A stretch of DNA of 64,000 nt, from the NCBI GenBank assembly GCA_035578155.1, contig JAPWDM010000024.1, positions 62,001-126,000 of the forward strand, in the 5' to 3' direction. The notes beneath the pieces were generated by a model. It saw nothing but the letters and a program-made list of their open reading frames with translations, was not told the DNA's origin and did not search any database. Of the stretch, positions 1 to 10,867 are shown in pieces. Source of the stretch: Brachynemurus nebulosus. Lineage: Eukaryota; Arthropoda; Insecta; Neuroptera; Myrmeleontidae. A program made the position numbers and the translations under genes. The first letter of the stretch is position 1; every line of letters begins with the position of its first letter.

Positions 1-290
1 TAGACCACGAGTTTGTAGAGAAAAAGAGATCAATTTAGATTCGCTCAACTGGTAATGGTTATAGTTCTAATCCTTTCCGTTACAGTATTGCTTGTCTAAT
101 AGCATTAGATCTTCATCATTTAAATATTAAGTTTAAATATTTCAAAAATTTTTCTGGTCTTCTACCTAATTCACTTTGTCGCTCGTCAGCTGTAAAAATG
201 TCGCCCTTAAAATTTGCTACCCCGGGCGACAGCCCGGGTTGCCCCCCCCCCACTGGAGTGGACCCTGATGACAATAACCTACTACTACTA
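1..290. repeat. repeat fragment with GC-rich inverted motif and poly-C run
   Basis: AT-rich sequence ending in a compact GC block (about 205-262). CCCGGGC and GCCCGGG face each other across a few bases, followed by a run of about ten C. The context resembles 35310-35510, where the same order is seen: a Cs-and-Gs motif after AAAAATG, then a C-rich stretch, then AGTGG. I infer two diverged copies of one non-autonomous repeat. No coding signal. Confidence 0.3.
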
Positions 291-1015
291 TATTACTATA
301 ATAAAGGGAGTAAATTTTTTATATGTCCCAAGTAAACTCAAATAGTACTACTGGAACGATTTTAAAAATTTTTTCACTGTTCAAGACTTTCACGATTCCA
401 GATCAACATAGACAATATTATATTAAATCCTCTGAACCTTGGCGACCCAAAAACGGCTTAAAGTAAACTATCTAACTGATTTTGAAAATTTCTTAACTGT
501 TAGGCAATTAAACTATATACTCCAGATGAATATAGGGTATATTATATGAGGTCTCATGAACCCTGGCAAGGGCGCCCATACTCGGGGCACGGGGGGAGGG
601 CCTACCAGATCATGTTTCGGGGAAAATTTAAATTTCTGGTTTGGAAAGAAAGGAGCCCGAAGAAAGCAACACGGCGTTTTTGTTTCTTGTCAATGCTATT
701 TATGATTATTCAAAATCACTATTCGTGGTTCGCCCTCCCTCTTCCCTCAGGAGAAAGAAAACGACGTTTTTTTTTGCTCGTCAATGTTATTTTTGGGGAA
801 AATATCGAAATTGAGAATTTTCATTCTCTACTTACAAATCACTATTCGTCCAAAATATTAGAAATATTTCTTACCCTTAGTTCTAGCCCCCCCCCCTGCC
901 AATCATCATATGGGCGCCCTTGAACCCTGGGGACTCACAAAGCGGTTAAACCAATTTCGGAAATTTGTTCATTGTTAAACAGCTAAACTATTCCTATACA
1001 AGGCTAGACTACTAG
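291..1015 (-). repeat. 119-bp tandem repeat units (family F-like), interrupted
   Basis: Degenerate units recur with CTGTT-anchored spacing of about 119 bp (378, 497, then 972 once the insert at 567-922 is removed). Each unit has a gap-tolerant core of GAACCCTGG-like sequence, an AT stretch and a (T)AACTGTTA-like motif. Read on the minus strand they resemble the two units at 6340-6745. Confidence 0.5.
567..922. mobile_element. hAT-like MITE with 14-bp TIRs and 8-bp target duplication
   Basis: Terminal inverted repeats CAAGGGCGCCCATA (567-580) and its complement (909-922) are directly flanked by AACCCTGG on both sides (559-566 and 923-930). An 8-bp duplication with CA-starting ends is typical of the hAT superfamily. 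The interior (356 bp in all) holds a degenerate direct repeat, GTTTTTGTTTCTTGTCAATG-like at about 675 and again at about 765, each followed by AAATCACTATTCGT. An open frame across 546-923 spans the element ends and is not considered a gene. The element sits within a 119-bp tandem unit. Confidence 0.7.
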
Positions 1016-1590
1016 TAACGATTTCTTATTTACTATCTGTAGGTATATACAAAATTGGTAACTACAAAAAAATCACTCAGAAACCTATCACCAAGGTCAC
1101 TTTATCTATCTAAATTTATCTTTTAAATCTAGGAATCATTTTTGGTAGGAAAGCCATGCCAGCGATTTATACCTTGTGTTATATAGTGGTTTTAGAGTAA
1201 CTTCTCCAAGCTGCACTTAAAAAGGCATAAATGCAAAAAGATCTCAATTTTCATGTGTTTTTCTGCAACTTTATGACTTATGCCTCCATTTCTGCCATTT
1301 TCAAATCTTATGCTAATTTTGTATAGTATACTCGTACAATTCATTATAAACTTCATATAGTTTCAGAGGCATAAGTGCGGAAATTACCGCCAACCGGCTG
1401 AAATTTTTACAAAATTTTCCATCACGTAACCACACTTACCCATGCCGACGACTTATGTCAATTTTTTTAATAAGCATTTCATGATGATAACTCTCTAACC
1501 TTCAATCAGCATCAGCAGTGCGGAAATCGTCGCAAATTCATTTTTTCTTATGCAAGTTTACATTAAGGTTTCAATCCTTTAGCCATTTGC
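1016..1590. other. unassigned AT-rich stretch
   Basis: No gene seen. A short motif recurs: GCATAAGTGCGGAAAT near 1369 and a CAGTGCGGAAATCGTCGC variant near 1515, suggesting remnants of an old repeat. Confidence 0.3.
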
Positions 1591-2001
1591 TAGAGGCGTA
1601 GCGAGCATAACTGGCGCCCGGTGCGTGACACTTTATTTGCGCCCCCCTTAACTTCTAAAATTTAGAAATTTTAGGTAGTGGAACGGCGTATTTAAAATTT
1701 TGGAAAAAATTCTTTCTCGTAAATTTCTTTAAATTTTTCCCTAAAAGTTGCCTTAAAGACCTTCCTTTGCTCACCAGTGCTTTATTTGTGTGTCTGTATA
1801 TTTGAAGTCATAACCTGGAAGTAATTTCGTAATTTCCCTACATTTTCATTTAACAAAATTCTAAAGACAAACACAAAAAATTCAAAGTAATAGCGCCCCT
1901 CCTATTAGCTTTTGACGCTCTTCTTATTAGCTTTTGGCGCCCCTCGAAAAGTGACGCCCGGGTCATAATAGTACCTCTTGCACCTCCTAGCTACGCCACT
2001 G
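1590..2001. mobile_element. MITE with GGCGTAGC-type terminal inverted repeats
   Basis: The left end reads CTAGAGGCGTAGCGAGC; the right end, complemented, reads CAGTGGCGTAGCTAGG. Both are followed inward by GC-rich GCGCCC blocks (1614-1645 and 1885-1955). A 22-bp imperfect direct repeat (TATTAGCTTTTG, 1902-1945) lies near the right end. CAGTGGCGTAGC-like ends are common in hAT-type elements. The target duplication is not clean, so the superfamily is inferred. No coding capacity in about 410 bp. Confidence 0.5.
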
Positions 2002-4330
2002 CTATTTATGCAACTTACGCCTGCCATTATCCACGGCTAGATTTTAACTTAACATTATTTTAATACAGGCCTGACGAGTGGATGGGGTAGCCAGGGTTAA
2101 GACTCCGGAATCCGGGCTTGAGGAGAGGACCCGGAATAAAAGTTAAGAGTTTGTTTTGATAAGGAAATTAAAAAAAATGCGGTTTATTCTCGGAGCTTGT
2201 CATTTCTCTCTACGGTTCTGTATTATCTTATTTTCACAAAAAGAAATTGAATTTTCGATATGAAAGCCACGCGAACGGAACTCAAATTTCTCCTTATATT
2301 TCTTAACTCTTTCATATCTTTCAATATTCCTCGACGTATAAGTACGAAAATCGCCAAAGGTTTTCTATCACTATCTCCTGGTCTACTAATAATTATAGGT
2401 ACAAGAAAACTGAACGTATATGATACATACAAAAGCCAGTACAACTTTTACATATTTTTTTTTATTTTTATTTTATTATTTTTTGTCAAAAAAAAAAATT
2501 CAAAAACAATTTCTTAAAATATGTATGTATGCATAGGTATATTTTATTAGCATTTTGATTTGTTTTGCAAGTTATCTGATCAGGCAAATTATATTTATTT
2601 CAGTGATTTTATTTTCACGTGAATAATTTTGAAAAATTTATCTTATATTTCATATAAATAAACTATACACAAATAGTATTCAAGAGAAATATAACGAATT
2701 AAGAAACAAAATCACTGAACTGATATGTAGCTATGGATGGTATGATATATACATATATGAGTGTTTTAAAAAGAAAAATATTTGCAAAAAATTTATTAGA
2801 CATTTTATTTCTTAAGAAGCTTTTTTGGACTTTTTTTACAAATAAGGAAAAAAAAGCAGTTAAATAAATTATGATTTTTTTTTGTAAGTAAATACTACTC
2901 GACTATAAAAATATTTCAAGAATAATACGTTGATTTTTCATAAAAAGAAAATACTTAATATTCGCTCAACTTTACAGTCATACATAGCCTGCATTAAAAA
3001 TTTTCCTTAACAATTTATAATTTTTTTGCTTAGGAGGTACAACCACGTTCAATAATTTATTAAGAACCGGAAATACTCTGTACGGTTCTTAAGAATGAAT
3101 GTGATACTATTTTGGGATCCTTTTTGGTAAAATCATTCAACAAAGCTTTCTGATATTAAACTTCGAAAAAATTCGAATAATTATTTGCTACTTAATCTTG
3201 AAGAAACTTGAAAAAATTATCAGTTAGTCTTCAGATGCAATAAACTTTGTTGCGATCTTTCCAAACGAAAGTGTATGTGCCCAGTGATGTAGAATACTGT
3301 ACTATTCTACTGTTAAAAATCATTTCATCGAATTAATGTTCTATCTTTTGTGTATGGAATATGGCTCACACCATTTTCTACTAACTAATTTGTAAACCGG
3401 ATAATAATTATAGTCTGAAACTTTGCCAAACAAGTAAACAGTGTCTAATTAATATACTTACAAATAATAGCATAGTAATTTGTTTAACGATAGAACAAAG
3501 CTCCAAAATGGAACATAACCTATAACGAACGAAGCGAAAGTAATCGTAACTTGAGTGAACATAATTACCGTCCAAAAAGTTATTAAAAATTTTATCTATT
3601 GCCTTTTAATTTTCAAAAAAATAAAAAAAAGTAAAAATAAACAAAAAAATAAGAACAAACATGAAAACATACCAAATACACAGAGTTCTGCCACCCACTA
3701 CGTAGCTTGAATAAATTTAAATTTTACCTTATACCTAGACACCAACACATCAATTAATTAGTTATAATATACGCAAACTTTTTCAATTAAAATTTTATTT
3801 CAATACTTTAGTTATAATTCAAGATAATATCTACGCCGTATATAGATAAAACACATAAGTTAGAAAGTTAATATAACTAATAATTTTATTGACAAAATTT
3901 CGTATAATAAATTGTTACGGTAACTTTCATTTTACGTAAGAGTATGAGAAAATTTATTATATTATGAATGTTTGTTTTCTCTCTGTGTATGTGTATTTAT
4001 CTACTAATGGATTCTGATTTCAATTCATATCTAATTCTTTTGTAAATAAATCTCATTACCTGAAACTTACATCATTTTGATGAAATAAACTTCTTTAAAT
4101 ATTGAAATAATTGTTACAGTATAGGTACCTATGTATCTAGGTAGGTAGCTATAATTTCTAATTTAAAATACATTATTAAATTATAATGATATAGAAATAT
4201 ATTATAGACAAAGACAATAAATAATATTTTATCGTGAATAATACCTATTATGTGTATACAAGGGAAAAATACTAAGAAAAAATAATTTAATTTAAAAAAA
4301 ATTACATAATGATTGACAAATTATAAAACT
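2002..4330. other. AT-rich intergenic DNA, nothing recognised
   Basis: Very AT-rich with frequent stops in every frame. Short open frames on both strands around 2223-2517 overlap each other and have no domain. No clear inverted repeats or RNA genes seen. Confidence 0.4.
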
Positions 4331-4400
4331 AGAACGGCTGAGGCTCGAACCCAGAATTCTTGATAACCAGTCAAGCGCCTTACCACTAGGCCACCGATCC
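4331..4400 (-). tRNA. tRNA-like cloverleaf, anticodon GGT; tRNA pseudogene or SINE head
   Basis: On the minus strand 70 nt fold as a tRNA. Acceptor GGATCGG pairs with CCGTTCT (one T-T mismatch, one G-T). The A box is TGGCCTAGTGG and the D stem is GCC/GGC. The anticodon stem CTTGA/TCAAG is perfect around the loop CTGGTTA, giving GGT. The T stem CTGGG/CTCAG encloses TTCGAGC, with B box GGTTCGAGCC. A TTTT run follows two bases after the 3' end, as at Pol III terminators. A GGT anticodon (Thr) is normally absent from eukaryotic tRNA sets, and a second inverted, degenerate copy lies at 4665-4765. A tRNA-derived SINE or pseudogene is therefore more likely than a working tRNA gene. Confidence 0.5.
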
Positions 4401-4664
4401 CTCTTCGAAAAAAATTCCATTTTGATAAGGAATCAATTACGCACATTACTCTCTTTAATAAGAGAAAAACTTATATTAATTTCAATATCGAGTGCTTGCG
4501 AACATTATTTGTTCACATATACGATCATACGTTAACATTCAAAATACGTACTTAATGTTCAGCTAAACTGAAATTTGAATGTACGATTTACTTTAGTATG
4601 TATGTATGACCAAATCATTTTTATAATTAAAAATATTACAGTAACTGAAAAGTTATCAAATTGG
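4401..4664. other. spacer between inverted tRNA-like copies
   Basis: AT-rich, no gene. It separates the two inverted tRNA-like copies and could be the loop of a composite element. Confidence 0.3.
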
Positions 4665-4765
4665 ATTGGCTAGGACTCAGACTCAGGATTTTAGGAAGGT
4701 GGTTGGCTGATTATCAAGAATCCTGGGTTCGAGTTCCAAGCGATCTCGTTCTATAAATTACGATG
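4665..4765 (+). pseudogene. degenerate tRNA-like/SINE copy, inverted relative to 4331-4400
   Basis: Contains GATTATCAAGAATCCTGGG followed by TTCGAGTTCC, matching the anticodon-arm to T-arm part of the tRNA-like sequence at 4331-4400. The 5' half is scrambled: 4669-4697 looks like the T arm again, in reverse. This suggests two halves joined head to head. Confidence 0.4.
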
Positions 4766-4890
4766 TCATTTTTAATTAAAACAATGACTTCATGATTTGT
4801 TCAGACATATCAAAGTTAATGGTGTGTTAATGTCTCAGTTTAACTCAACATTAACTTATGTTCAAATAATAAAATTGAGCATGAGGCATC

Positions 4891-4965
4891 GTTAAAGAAT
4901 TAAATAATTATTTTATTCGAAACAAATCAATTTTCTATTATTTTCTAAAAATAAACCACAAATTT
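4891..4965 (+). repeat. dispersed repeat, second copy at 31889-31965
   Basis: A block of about 75 bp containing ATTCGAAACAAATCAAT, TTTTCTA and AAATAAAC motifs aligns nearly end to end with 31889-31965 in the same orientation. No end structures seen; the rest of 4766-5530 holds nothing recognised. Confidence 0.45.
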
Positions 4966-5529
4966 AAAATTACGCACCTGATTAAAATTCACCAAAAGAA
5001 AATGATAATAAGAGTTAATAAAATTACACCCTGTATAAATATAATTGTTTGTTTTAAAAATTGTTTAGAATATTTTGATCTTTTCTTTATATGTATACGT
5101 TTGACCAGTGCATACGCAACTGCCTTTCATTATTTCGAGTCAATGGTGTATTTGTTTTTTACGAAATGAGAAGCAAACAGTTGTCATTTTTAAGATTCTA
5201 TATAATCCAGGTTGAAGAACAAGGAAATTCTTATAGAATCACTAACGACTCAATCCATCTCTGTCTCTCAACAATCATTTGATGCGAAAAACTGAATGCG
5301 GCATACCAATTTGTATTAAATAACAAAATTAATTTGCCCATGAAAACTGGTTAGTCGATCAAGGATAATCATAACAGCTGGATAAGTATTAAACCATCTG
5401 TGAATGCAAATGAAAACAAATAGGTGGATAATTCTAATTTTTACGTCCTTCAAAAAATTAAAGTTGTCTCCACAATAAGGAAGCTTAAAACTATATACAG
5501 AATGAAGATACTGTCATTTATTTTACTTA

Positions 5530-6256
5530 AAACAATAAAACTTTTCCAAACCGGTTGGAAATAATGTTTCCGTCAATTATCAACAACATATACAAAATTC
5601 AGCTTCCTAGGATGATTTGGAGGGAGTAGAGGGGAAAAAATGTATTTTGGCTGGATCTAACACGCCCACAGCCCCCCCCCCCCGAATTAACGCAGAGAGT
5701 TGAAATTCGATGTGTTGATAAAGTTCGTACCTAGGTTGTGCTTTTTGGAGGTTTTAATATTTTAGCCCCACCCCCTCATTTTTAAGCTACAATTTCATTT
5801 TTTTTTTTGACGTTTTCGAAGTTTGTACCACTCGCACAGGTCACCTAAATATACCTAGAGGGCTGAAGTTTTGTATTCGGATTGAGCTAGTATCAAGGGG
5901 GTGCCTTTTTTGCCAAGAACATGATTTTTCTTGTTTTTTAACAGTTTCGTTCGGGTCAAAATTTCCCCAAATAAACCTAGAGGGCTGAAATTTTGTGTAC
6001 AGGTTAAGCTAATAGCCGGCCACTGCTTTTTGGAGGTTTCAACTTTTAACCCTTATCTCCACAATTTTTGCGCCAATATTTCCTTCTTTGCTAACACGTC
6101 TAGAGACTCTCTAAGGAAACCTAGAGGGCTGAAATTTTGTACGTGTATTGAGTTAGTATCCAGCTAGTGCCTTTTAAGAATTCCACATTACTTTTCCCCC
6201 TACTTCTCCCATTTTTACATCGCAATTCAATGGTACTGTTAAATGTGTTTAAAATG
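5530..6256 (+). mobile_element. family E repeat, copy 1
   Basis: Begins near TTTTCCAAACCGGTTGGAAA and matches 58785-59095 (same strand) and 26505-27250 (opposite strand). It holds diverged subunits of about 120-160 bp anchored on CCTAGAGGGCTGAA (about 5690 weak, 5854, 5976, 6120), each followed by a line starting TTTTGT and then C-rich text. A run of about 13 C lies at 5671-5683. No protein is encoded; short frames here share the subunit periodicity. Confidence 0.55.
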
Positions 6257-6339
6257 TTTTATTTTAAATGTAAAATTTTCATCTCCTATTTTAACCCCTT
6301 AGGAAGCGAAAGTCTAGAAATCCACTTTTTTCATTTTTG

Positions 6340-6745
<406 letters not shown>

Positions 6746-6903
6746 GAAAAGGGTCCTAGGGATCTCATGTAACTTATGACAGTCCGTAAGGTTCTTGCAG
6801 ACATCATTACATTTCACGAGCTTAAAAGATCGGATTGATTTTAATTTTTAAACTTGAGACAGAGCTATTATAATTATAATGCAATAACATGAGACAGAAC
6901 TTT

Positions 6904-6971
6904 TTTTTTTTTTTAAATAAATTTATTTTCAGGTACCTCGATTACCAGGATCATTGGCACCCGTGTAAATA
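6904..6971 (-). mobile_element. short poly(A) retrocopy with target duplication
   Basis: Read on the minus strand, about 45 bp of ordinary sequence ends in AATAAA-containing text and then a run of about 13 A. The insert is flanked by AGACAGAACTTT on both sides (6892-6903 and 6972-6983). This is the signature of a 5'-truncated LINE-mediated insertion (LINE 3' end, SINE or processed transcript). Caution: GAGACAG also recurs nearby at about 6856 and 7082, so the duplication could partly reflect a local repeat. Confidence 0.5.
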
Positions 6972-7286
6972 AGACAGAACTTTGTTTATTATAATACAAT
7001 ATTAATACATACATGTGAAATCTTTTGTTTTCGTAAGAAATCGTAAAATAAATGAATTTTTTCTATATTTTACACGGAACTGAGACAGAAATATAAATTA
7101 CTTATTAGACTGACAATGAGAGCAAAGTGAGGCAAAAGTGAAAAATTACAATTTTCTCGAAAAATGTTTAAGATAAAAAGAAAATTATAAGAACAATTTC
7201 TTCATAATTTTTTTTTTTTTGTCATTTCAACGATGTAAAAATCGAACTGTTTTGTGATAGGATCGAATGATAAAAAATGACAAAAG

Positions 7287-7570
7287 ATGGTTAGAAAACC
7301 TACTTCTAGGCATCCGACGTGTCTGGCTGACAACTTACAAGGAAAGGTATCCAACTGTATCTCTCAGATATTTTTGAAACTTTGGTGGATTGTAGATCTT
7401 ATTAAATCTAATGACGAGCAATATTTCGTTCGTGCCCATAAGCGGTTTAAGGGGGTGAAACTCACCCCTGAAAATTTGAGTATTTTTTTTTTCTTAAATA
7501 TCTTGGAAATGGTGAAAGCTTTGGTAAGGAAACTATATATATTTCTAAATGGCACTTTAATATCTTTATT
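7287..7570 (+). repeat. family L/K-like repeat cluster
   Basis: 7300-7335 carries the GCATCCGACGTGTCTGGCTG module of family A. 7338-7470 matches 10335-10475 in reverse (ATCCAACTGTATCTC, TTGGTGGATTGTAGATCTTA, CATAAGCGGTTTAAGGGGGT). 7445-7530 resembles the GGTTTGAAGGGGTGAAAT and ATATCTCGAAAACGGT part of family K. Overlapping frames on both strands are treated as spurious. Confidence 0.45.
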
Positions 7571-7599
7571 ATGATACCAAAATTAAAGTTATAAATATA

Positions 7600-7967
7600 A
7601 TACCCCTGTCCCAGCACCTGCATAACATAGCGAATTTCCATTTATAAAAATCCGTTTTTCTCTGATTTTTCACCCTTTTAAGTGATTTTTCCTCTTCTTT
7701 CTAATGGTGTAAATAAATGTGGCAAAAATTTTGTAACTAGAAGTCACTAAAAATTACCAAAAAAACCATGTTCTAGGCGTACGACATGGCTGACTAACGA
7801 ACTTGTCCGACGGTGTGGGACTAAATAAAAATATAATACATAAATTTTAGTGAATATTATTTTCTGTTTGTAGGACCTCAAAACAAACTTCTGCCATAGT
7901 CTCGGGCTCAAGTCGCATCGTGAGAGTGGCTGTAATAGCTAAATTCCATTCTGGAAATTCGCTAAAA
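7600..7967 (+). mobile_element. family A repeat, full-length copy
   Basis: Starts with ACCCCTGTC-CAGCA and CATAACATAGCGAATTTCC and ends TCTGGAAATTCGCTAAAA. The near-terminal sequences TAGCGAATTTCC and GGAAATTCGCTA are inverted. Internal landmarks are a TGGCTGACTAACGAACTTGT module, GGACCTCAAAACAAACTTCT and AGTGGCTGTAATAGCT. Other copies: 9619, 18467 (split), 23380, 32680 (reverse), 51715 and the palindromic stack at 19878-21417. No coding capacity, so a MITE-like element. Confidence 0.6.
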
Positions 7968-8159
7968 CCACCCATAAAACCCATAAGTCTAGCAAGGACT
8001 TAACATATTAATATTTTTTGTATATATCAACATCTAAAAACATTTCAGTCCCTTTTTACAATCTTGCCAGAACTTACACAATTTTTTAAATTTTTTTTAT
8101 TGCTAAAATCGGAACGTTATTTTGAAGACGGTTAAAATTACTATATTTTACATCAAAAT

Positions 8160-8255
8160 GTAAACACAATCACCCCCTAGTTAATTACCCCTAGACTTGA
8201 CGCTAGAAAATTGAGAAAAAACAAGTCATATAGATTTTTTAAATTTAGATTTTAT
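8160..8255 (-). repeat. diverged family K fragment
   Basis: CACCCCCTAGTTAATTACCC, CTAGACTTGACG and a TAGATTTTTTAAAT stretch match the 56350-56450 part of the K palindrome. Flanks 7968-8159 and 8256-9250 hold no gene; two TGTC-plus-poly(A) runs lie at 8733-8784. Confidence 0.4.
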
Positions 8256-9365
8256 TTGTAATGATTGAGTTACGAAATTCAAAAGGATATTTTAAAAATG
8301 TGTGTATCCGCCATGAGATTTTGTTTGGAGGGAATCCAGCTCCTCAAAATCGGCTCCAGCGGTCAAGATGGACAGAACATATAAGTTTATCAGGACGGCA
8401 TTTGTACATAATTTTAATATTTTCTTTAAGAAATGGTATTTTGTTCTAAATACTTGTTTGATTTTTTCAAGGAGAGTATTTATTACGATCTCTTTTTACC
8501 AGCTTATTTATTTTAAACGCTTAAACGTTATTTTATTTTGACATTTTCAAAAAAAATATAAAAGTTACTTCTTATATGCTTTTTTTGGGTTAATTATTGA
8601 AAAATATTATATTTTCGGACATTTTTGAGGTAAAATGAGCAGATGTATGGTTTGTTTTAAACAAACTTCAGCTTTCTAATGTATTTTCGCCTTAAAATAT
8701 TTAATATTTCCAAAAATGTTTGATAAAATTTGTCAAAAAAAAAAAAAAAATTATTTTTGTTGTCAAAAAAAAAAAAAAAAAAAATGAATGTGCAAATTTA
8801 TTTACGAGTAAAATGCTGTGTTTATATATAATAATTATAACAGTATTGTCATTTGGATAAAAAATTACGTAAAAATATTATTGTTTGAATATGATTTAAC
8901 GTAATTTTTATGCGATTATAGCAAACTCTTACTGATTTTAGTAAGGTGTAAACATAATTTAAATTCTGACCGTGTCACATAAAACAAATTATCTTGGTAA
9001 TTTTCCTATAAAAAATGGAATAGATAGATTATAAAGATTTACTCAACTGAGAGAACTAGAATATAACTGAATCGTTAAATTGGATTAAAAAAATCATGAC
9101 ACGTCACTTATAAAGCCGTTTTAATGTAGCATCGCAAAAAATGAGACAGAAAAAAAAAGACTGTGAGTGCGAGTGTAATAAAAAATGATTTCTTCCAACA
9201 TAGTTTCTACCTTTTCTCAAAAAGTAATTAATTTAGAGCAATGGTGTAAAAACATTTTTTACGCATATTGCCTTTTACTTTGGCTTGGTGTAAAAAAAAA
9301 ATTGAAAAATTGTTTAATTCTGGCAAAAAACTCATTTTGTTGACAAAAAATGCCCGAAAAATCTA

Positions 9366-9500
9366 CTTCTGAGCATCCGACGTTTCTGGCTAACGAACTT
9401 AGCCGAGCCAATCTAGTCTTCAGTACGCACACAAAATTTCATAAGCATTAACCGTTTCGTTCGAGAGTTATCGCGCGGATACATAAATATATATTTGTAC
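9366..9500 (+). repeat. family A internal module
   Basis: Carries GCATCCGACGTTTCTGGC, TAACGAACTTAGCCGAGCC, TTTCATAAGCATTAACCG and GAGAGTTATCGCGCGGATAC. The same order occurs at 23400-23510 and 24410-24510. Here the GAGAGTTATCG module ends in ATATATATT with no expanded TA array. Confidence 0.5.
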
Positions 9501-9504
9501 TTCA

Positions 9505-9618
9505 AAGGCAAATTGTTAAGTTCATTTATACAGTAGGATACATTTAATAAACAACAGAACACATAGAGGTGCTATGAACTTCAATTTAAAATAAAGTACC
9601 AGTTCATACCAACACTTA
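9505..9618 (+). repeat. duplicated flank of family A, second copy at 18346-18466
   Basis: About 114 bp including GGCAAATTGTTAAGTTCATT and ACAGAACACATAGAGGTGCT is nearly identical to 18346-18466. Both stand directly before a TTAAGG-started family A copy. Confidence 0.6.
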
Positions 9619-9960
9619 TTAAGGCGGTATTCCTATGTGACGCGTAGAATTAAAAATACCTCTGTCGCAGCATCCTGCTTAACATAGCGAATTTCCGTTT
9701 ATAAAAATTAGTTTTTCTCGGAATTTAGTTGACATAGAACAATAGTTTAAAGATCTTTTTTATGTAATATTTTCTCCTCTTTTAAGTGGTGTAAAAAAAT
9801 TTCACAAAAGTTATTGATTAAGTATAATATAAATTTTAGTGAATATCATTTTCGTATTCTAGGGACCTCAAAACATATTTCTGTTATAGTTTCGGCCTCA
9901 GATTGCGTCATGAGAGCGGGTGTGATAGCGGCCTATTTCGAGTTTTCGAAATTCTCTAAA
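9619..9960 (+). mobile_element. family A copy with TTAAGG-type 5' end
   Basis: Begins TTAAGGCGGTATTCCTATGT, the same terminal motif as the TTAA-flanked element U1 at 53775, then continues through CATCCTGCTTAACATAGCGA to GAAATTCTCTAAAA. It retains the intact junction CTCGGAATTTAGTTGACATA, which is interrupted by the 5.7 kb insertion in the 18.5 kb copy. Confidence 0.55.
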
Positions 9961-10334
9961 ATCATTAGGGTTTCATCCCCCACCCCTAACCCCTAAATTT
10001 ATCAGGTATTTTTTGGTAAAAGAGAGGGCTGTTTTGTGTAAATAAAAGAATTTTTAACTAATATATTTTACATTACACCATTTTATTTCGTGTTGCATAA
10101 ATACACCTTTTGCTAATAGTAACTCGAAATAGGCAAAAAATATGGTCAAAAGATCTCGTATTTTAGTAATGAATTGTTACAAACTTGCGATATGCTGTAA
10201 AGTACATAATTTAGAAGGAAAAAATACACTGCATCCCCCCCCGCCCTCCATGGTTACTGTTATCTATACAAATTTTATTTATTTACTTATTATTATTTGT
10301 CTTTACAATTGTCAATTATCAAATTTTCAGGGGT
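9961..10334. other. unassigned stretch
   Basis: AT-rich with a C-rich run near 10236. A 64-residue frame at 10142-10336 has no recognisable domain. Nothing else supported. Confidence 0.3.
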
Positions 10335-10475
10335 GAGCGTCACTCCCTTAAACCGCTTATGGGCGCCAATGAAATATGGCTCGTGATTAGATTTAATAAG
10401 ATCTACAATCCACCAAAGTTTCAAAAATTTTTGCGAGATACAGTTGGATACATTTCCTTGTTAGCCGAGCCAATC
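10335..10475 (-). repeat. family L repeat, second copy
   Basis: Reverse-complement match to 7338-7470, including CCTTAAACCGCTTATGGGCG and TCTACAATCCACCAAAGTTT. Confidence 0.55.
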
Positions 10476-10488
10476 TGAATCTCAGTTA

Positions 10489-10855
10489 ATATTGACTTTA
10501 TCCGAAAATAACCCGGACAAAAGTTTCATGGGAAGAAATGACGAACTAGAAAATGACCTCGAATTTGACCTTGAAAATGACCTTGACCAAAAGTTGGAGG
10601 TCAACTTTGTTTTCTTAAATGGAAACCCCTATTTTTGACCTCGGATTCGGAAAGAGGGGGAAAATCTTCGTTCAAAACCATACTCATACTTCATATCCCA
10701 GAGTCGTGTGAAGGTCATAAAAACGAAAAAATTATGATACTGGTTGGTCAATTTCATGTTCAAGGTCAAATTCGAGGTCACTTTCTAGTTCCTCATTTCC
10801 TCCCATGAAACTTCTGTCCAGGTTATTTTTCGATAAAGACAATATTAACTGAGAT
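10489..10855. mobile_element. MITE-like element with ~100-bp inverted arms
   Basis: The left arm starts ATCTCAGTTAATATTG; the right arm ends CAATATTAACTGAGAT. Arms (about 10489-10590 and 10745-10855) share TTTCATGGGA, CTAGAAAATGACCTCGA and TGACCTTGA blocks in inverse order with moderate divergence. The loop is about 155 bp. No coding capacity. Confidence 0.6.
10553..10597. promoter_or_regulatory. cluster of TGACCTTGA nuclear-receptor-like sites
   Basis: GACCTCGA, TGACCTTGA and TGACCTTGACC occur within about 45 bp, mirrored at 10752-10783. TCAAGGTCA matches the monomer site of FTZ-F1/ERR-type receptors. The match is seen; function is inference, and these lie in a repeat arm. Confidence 0.25.
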
Positions 10856-10867
10856 TTTGCAGAACTT

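Noticed and set aside
546..923. 125-residue plus-strand frame
   Set aside because: It spans both ends of a MITE and includes the TIRs and a target duplication, so it is a by-product of the insertion.
2223..2517. Opposing open frames on both strands
   Set aside because: Low complexity, mutually overlapping, no domain, no second copy.
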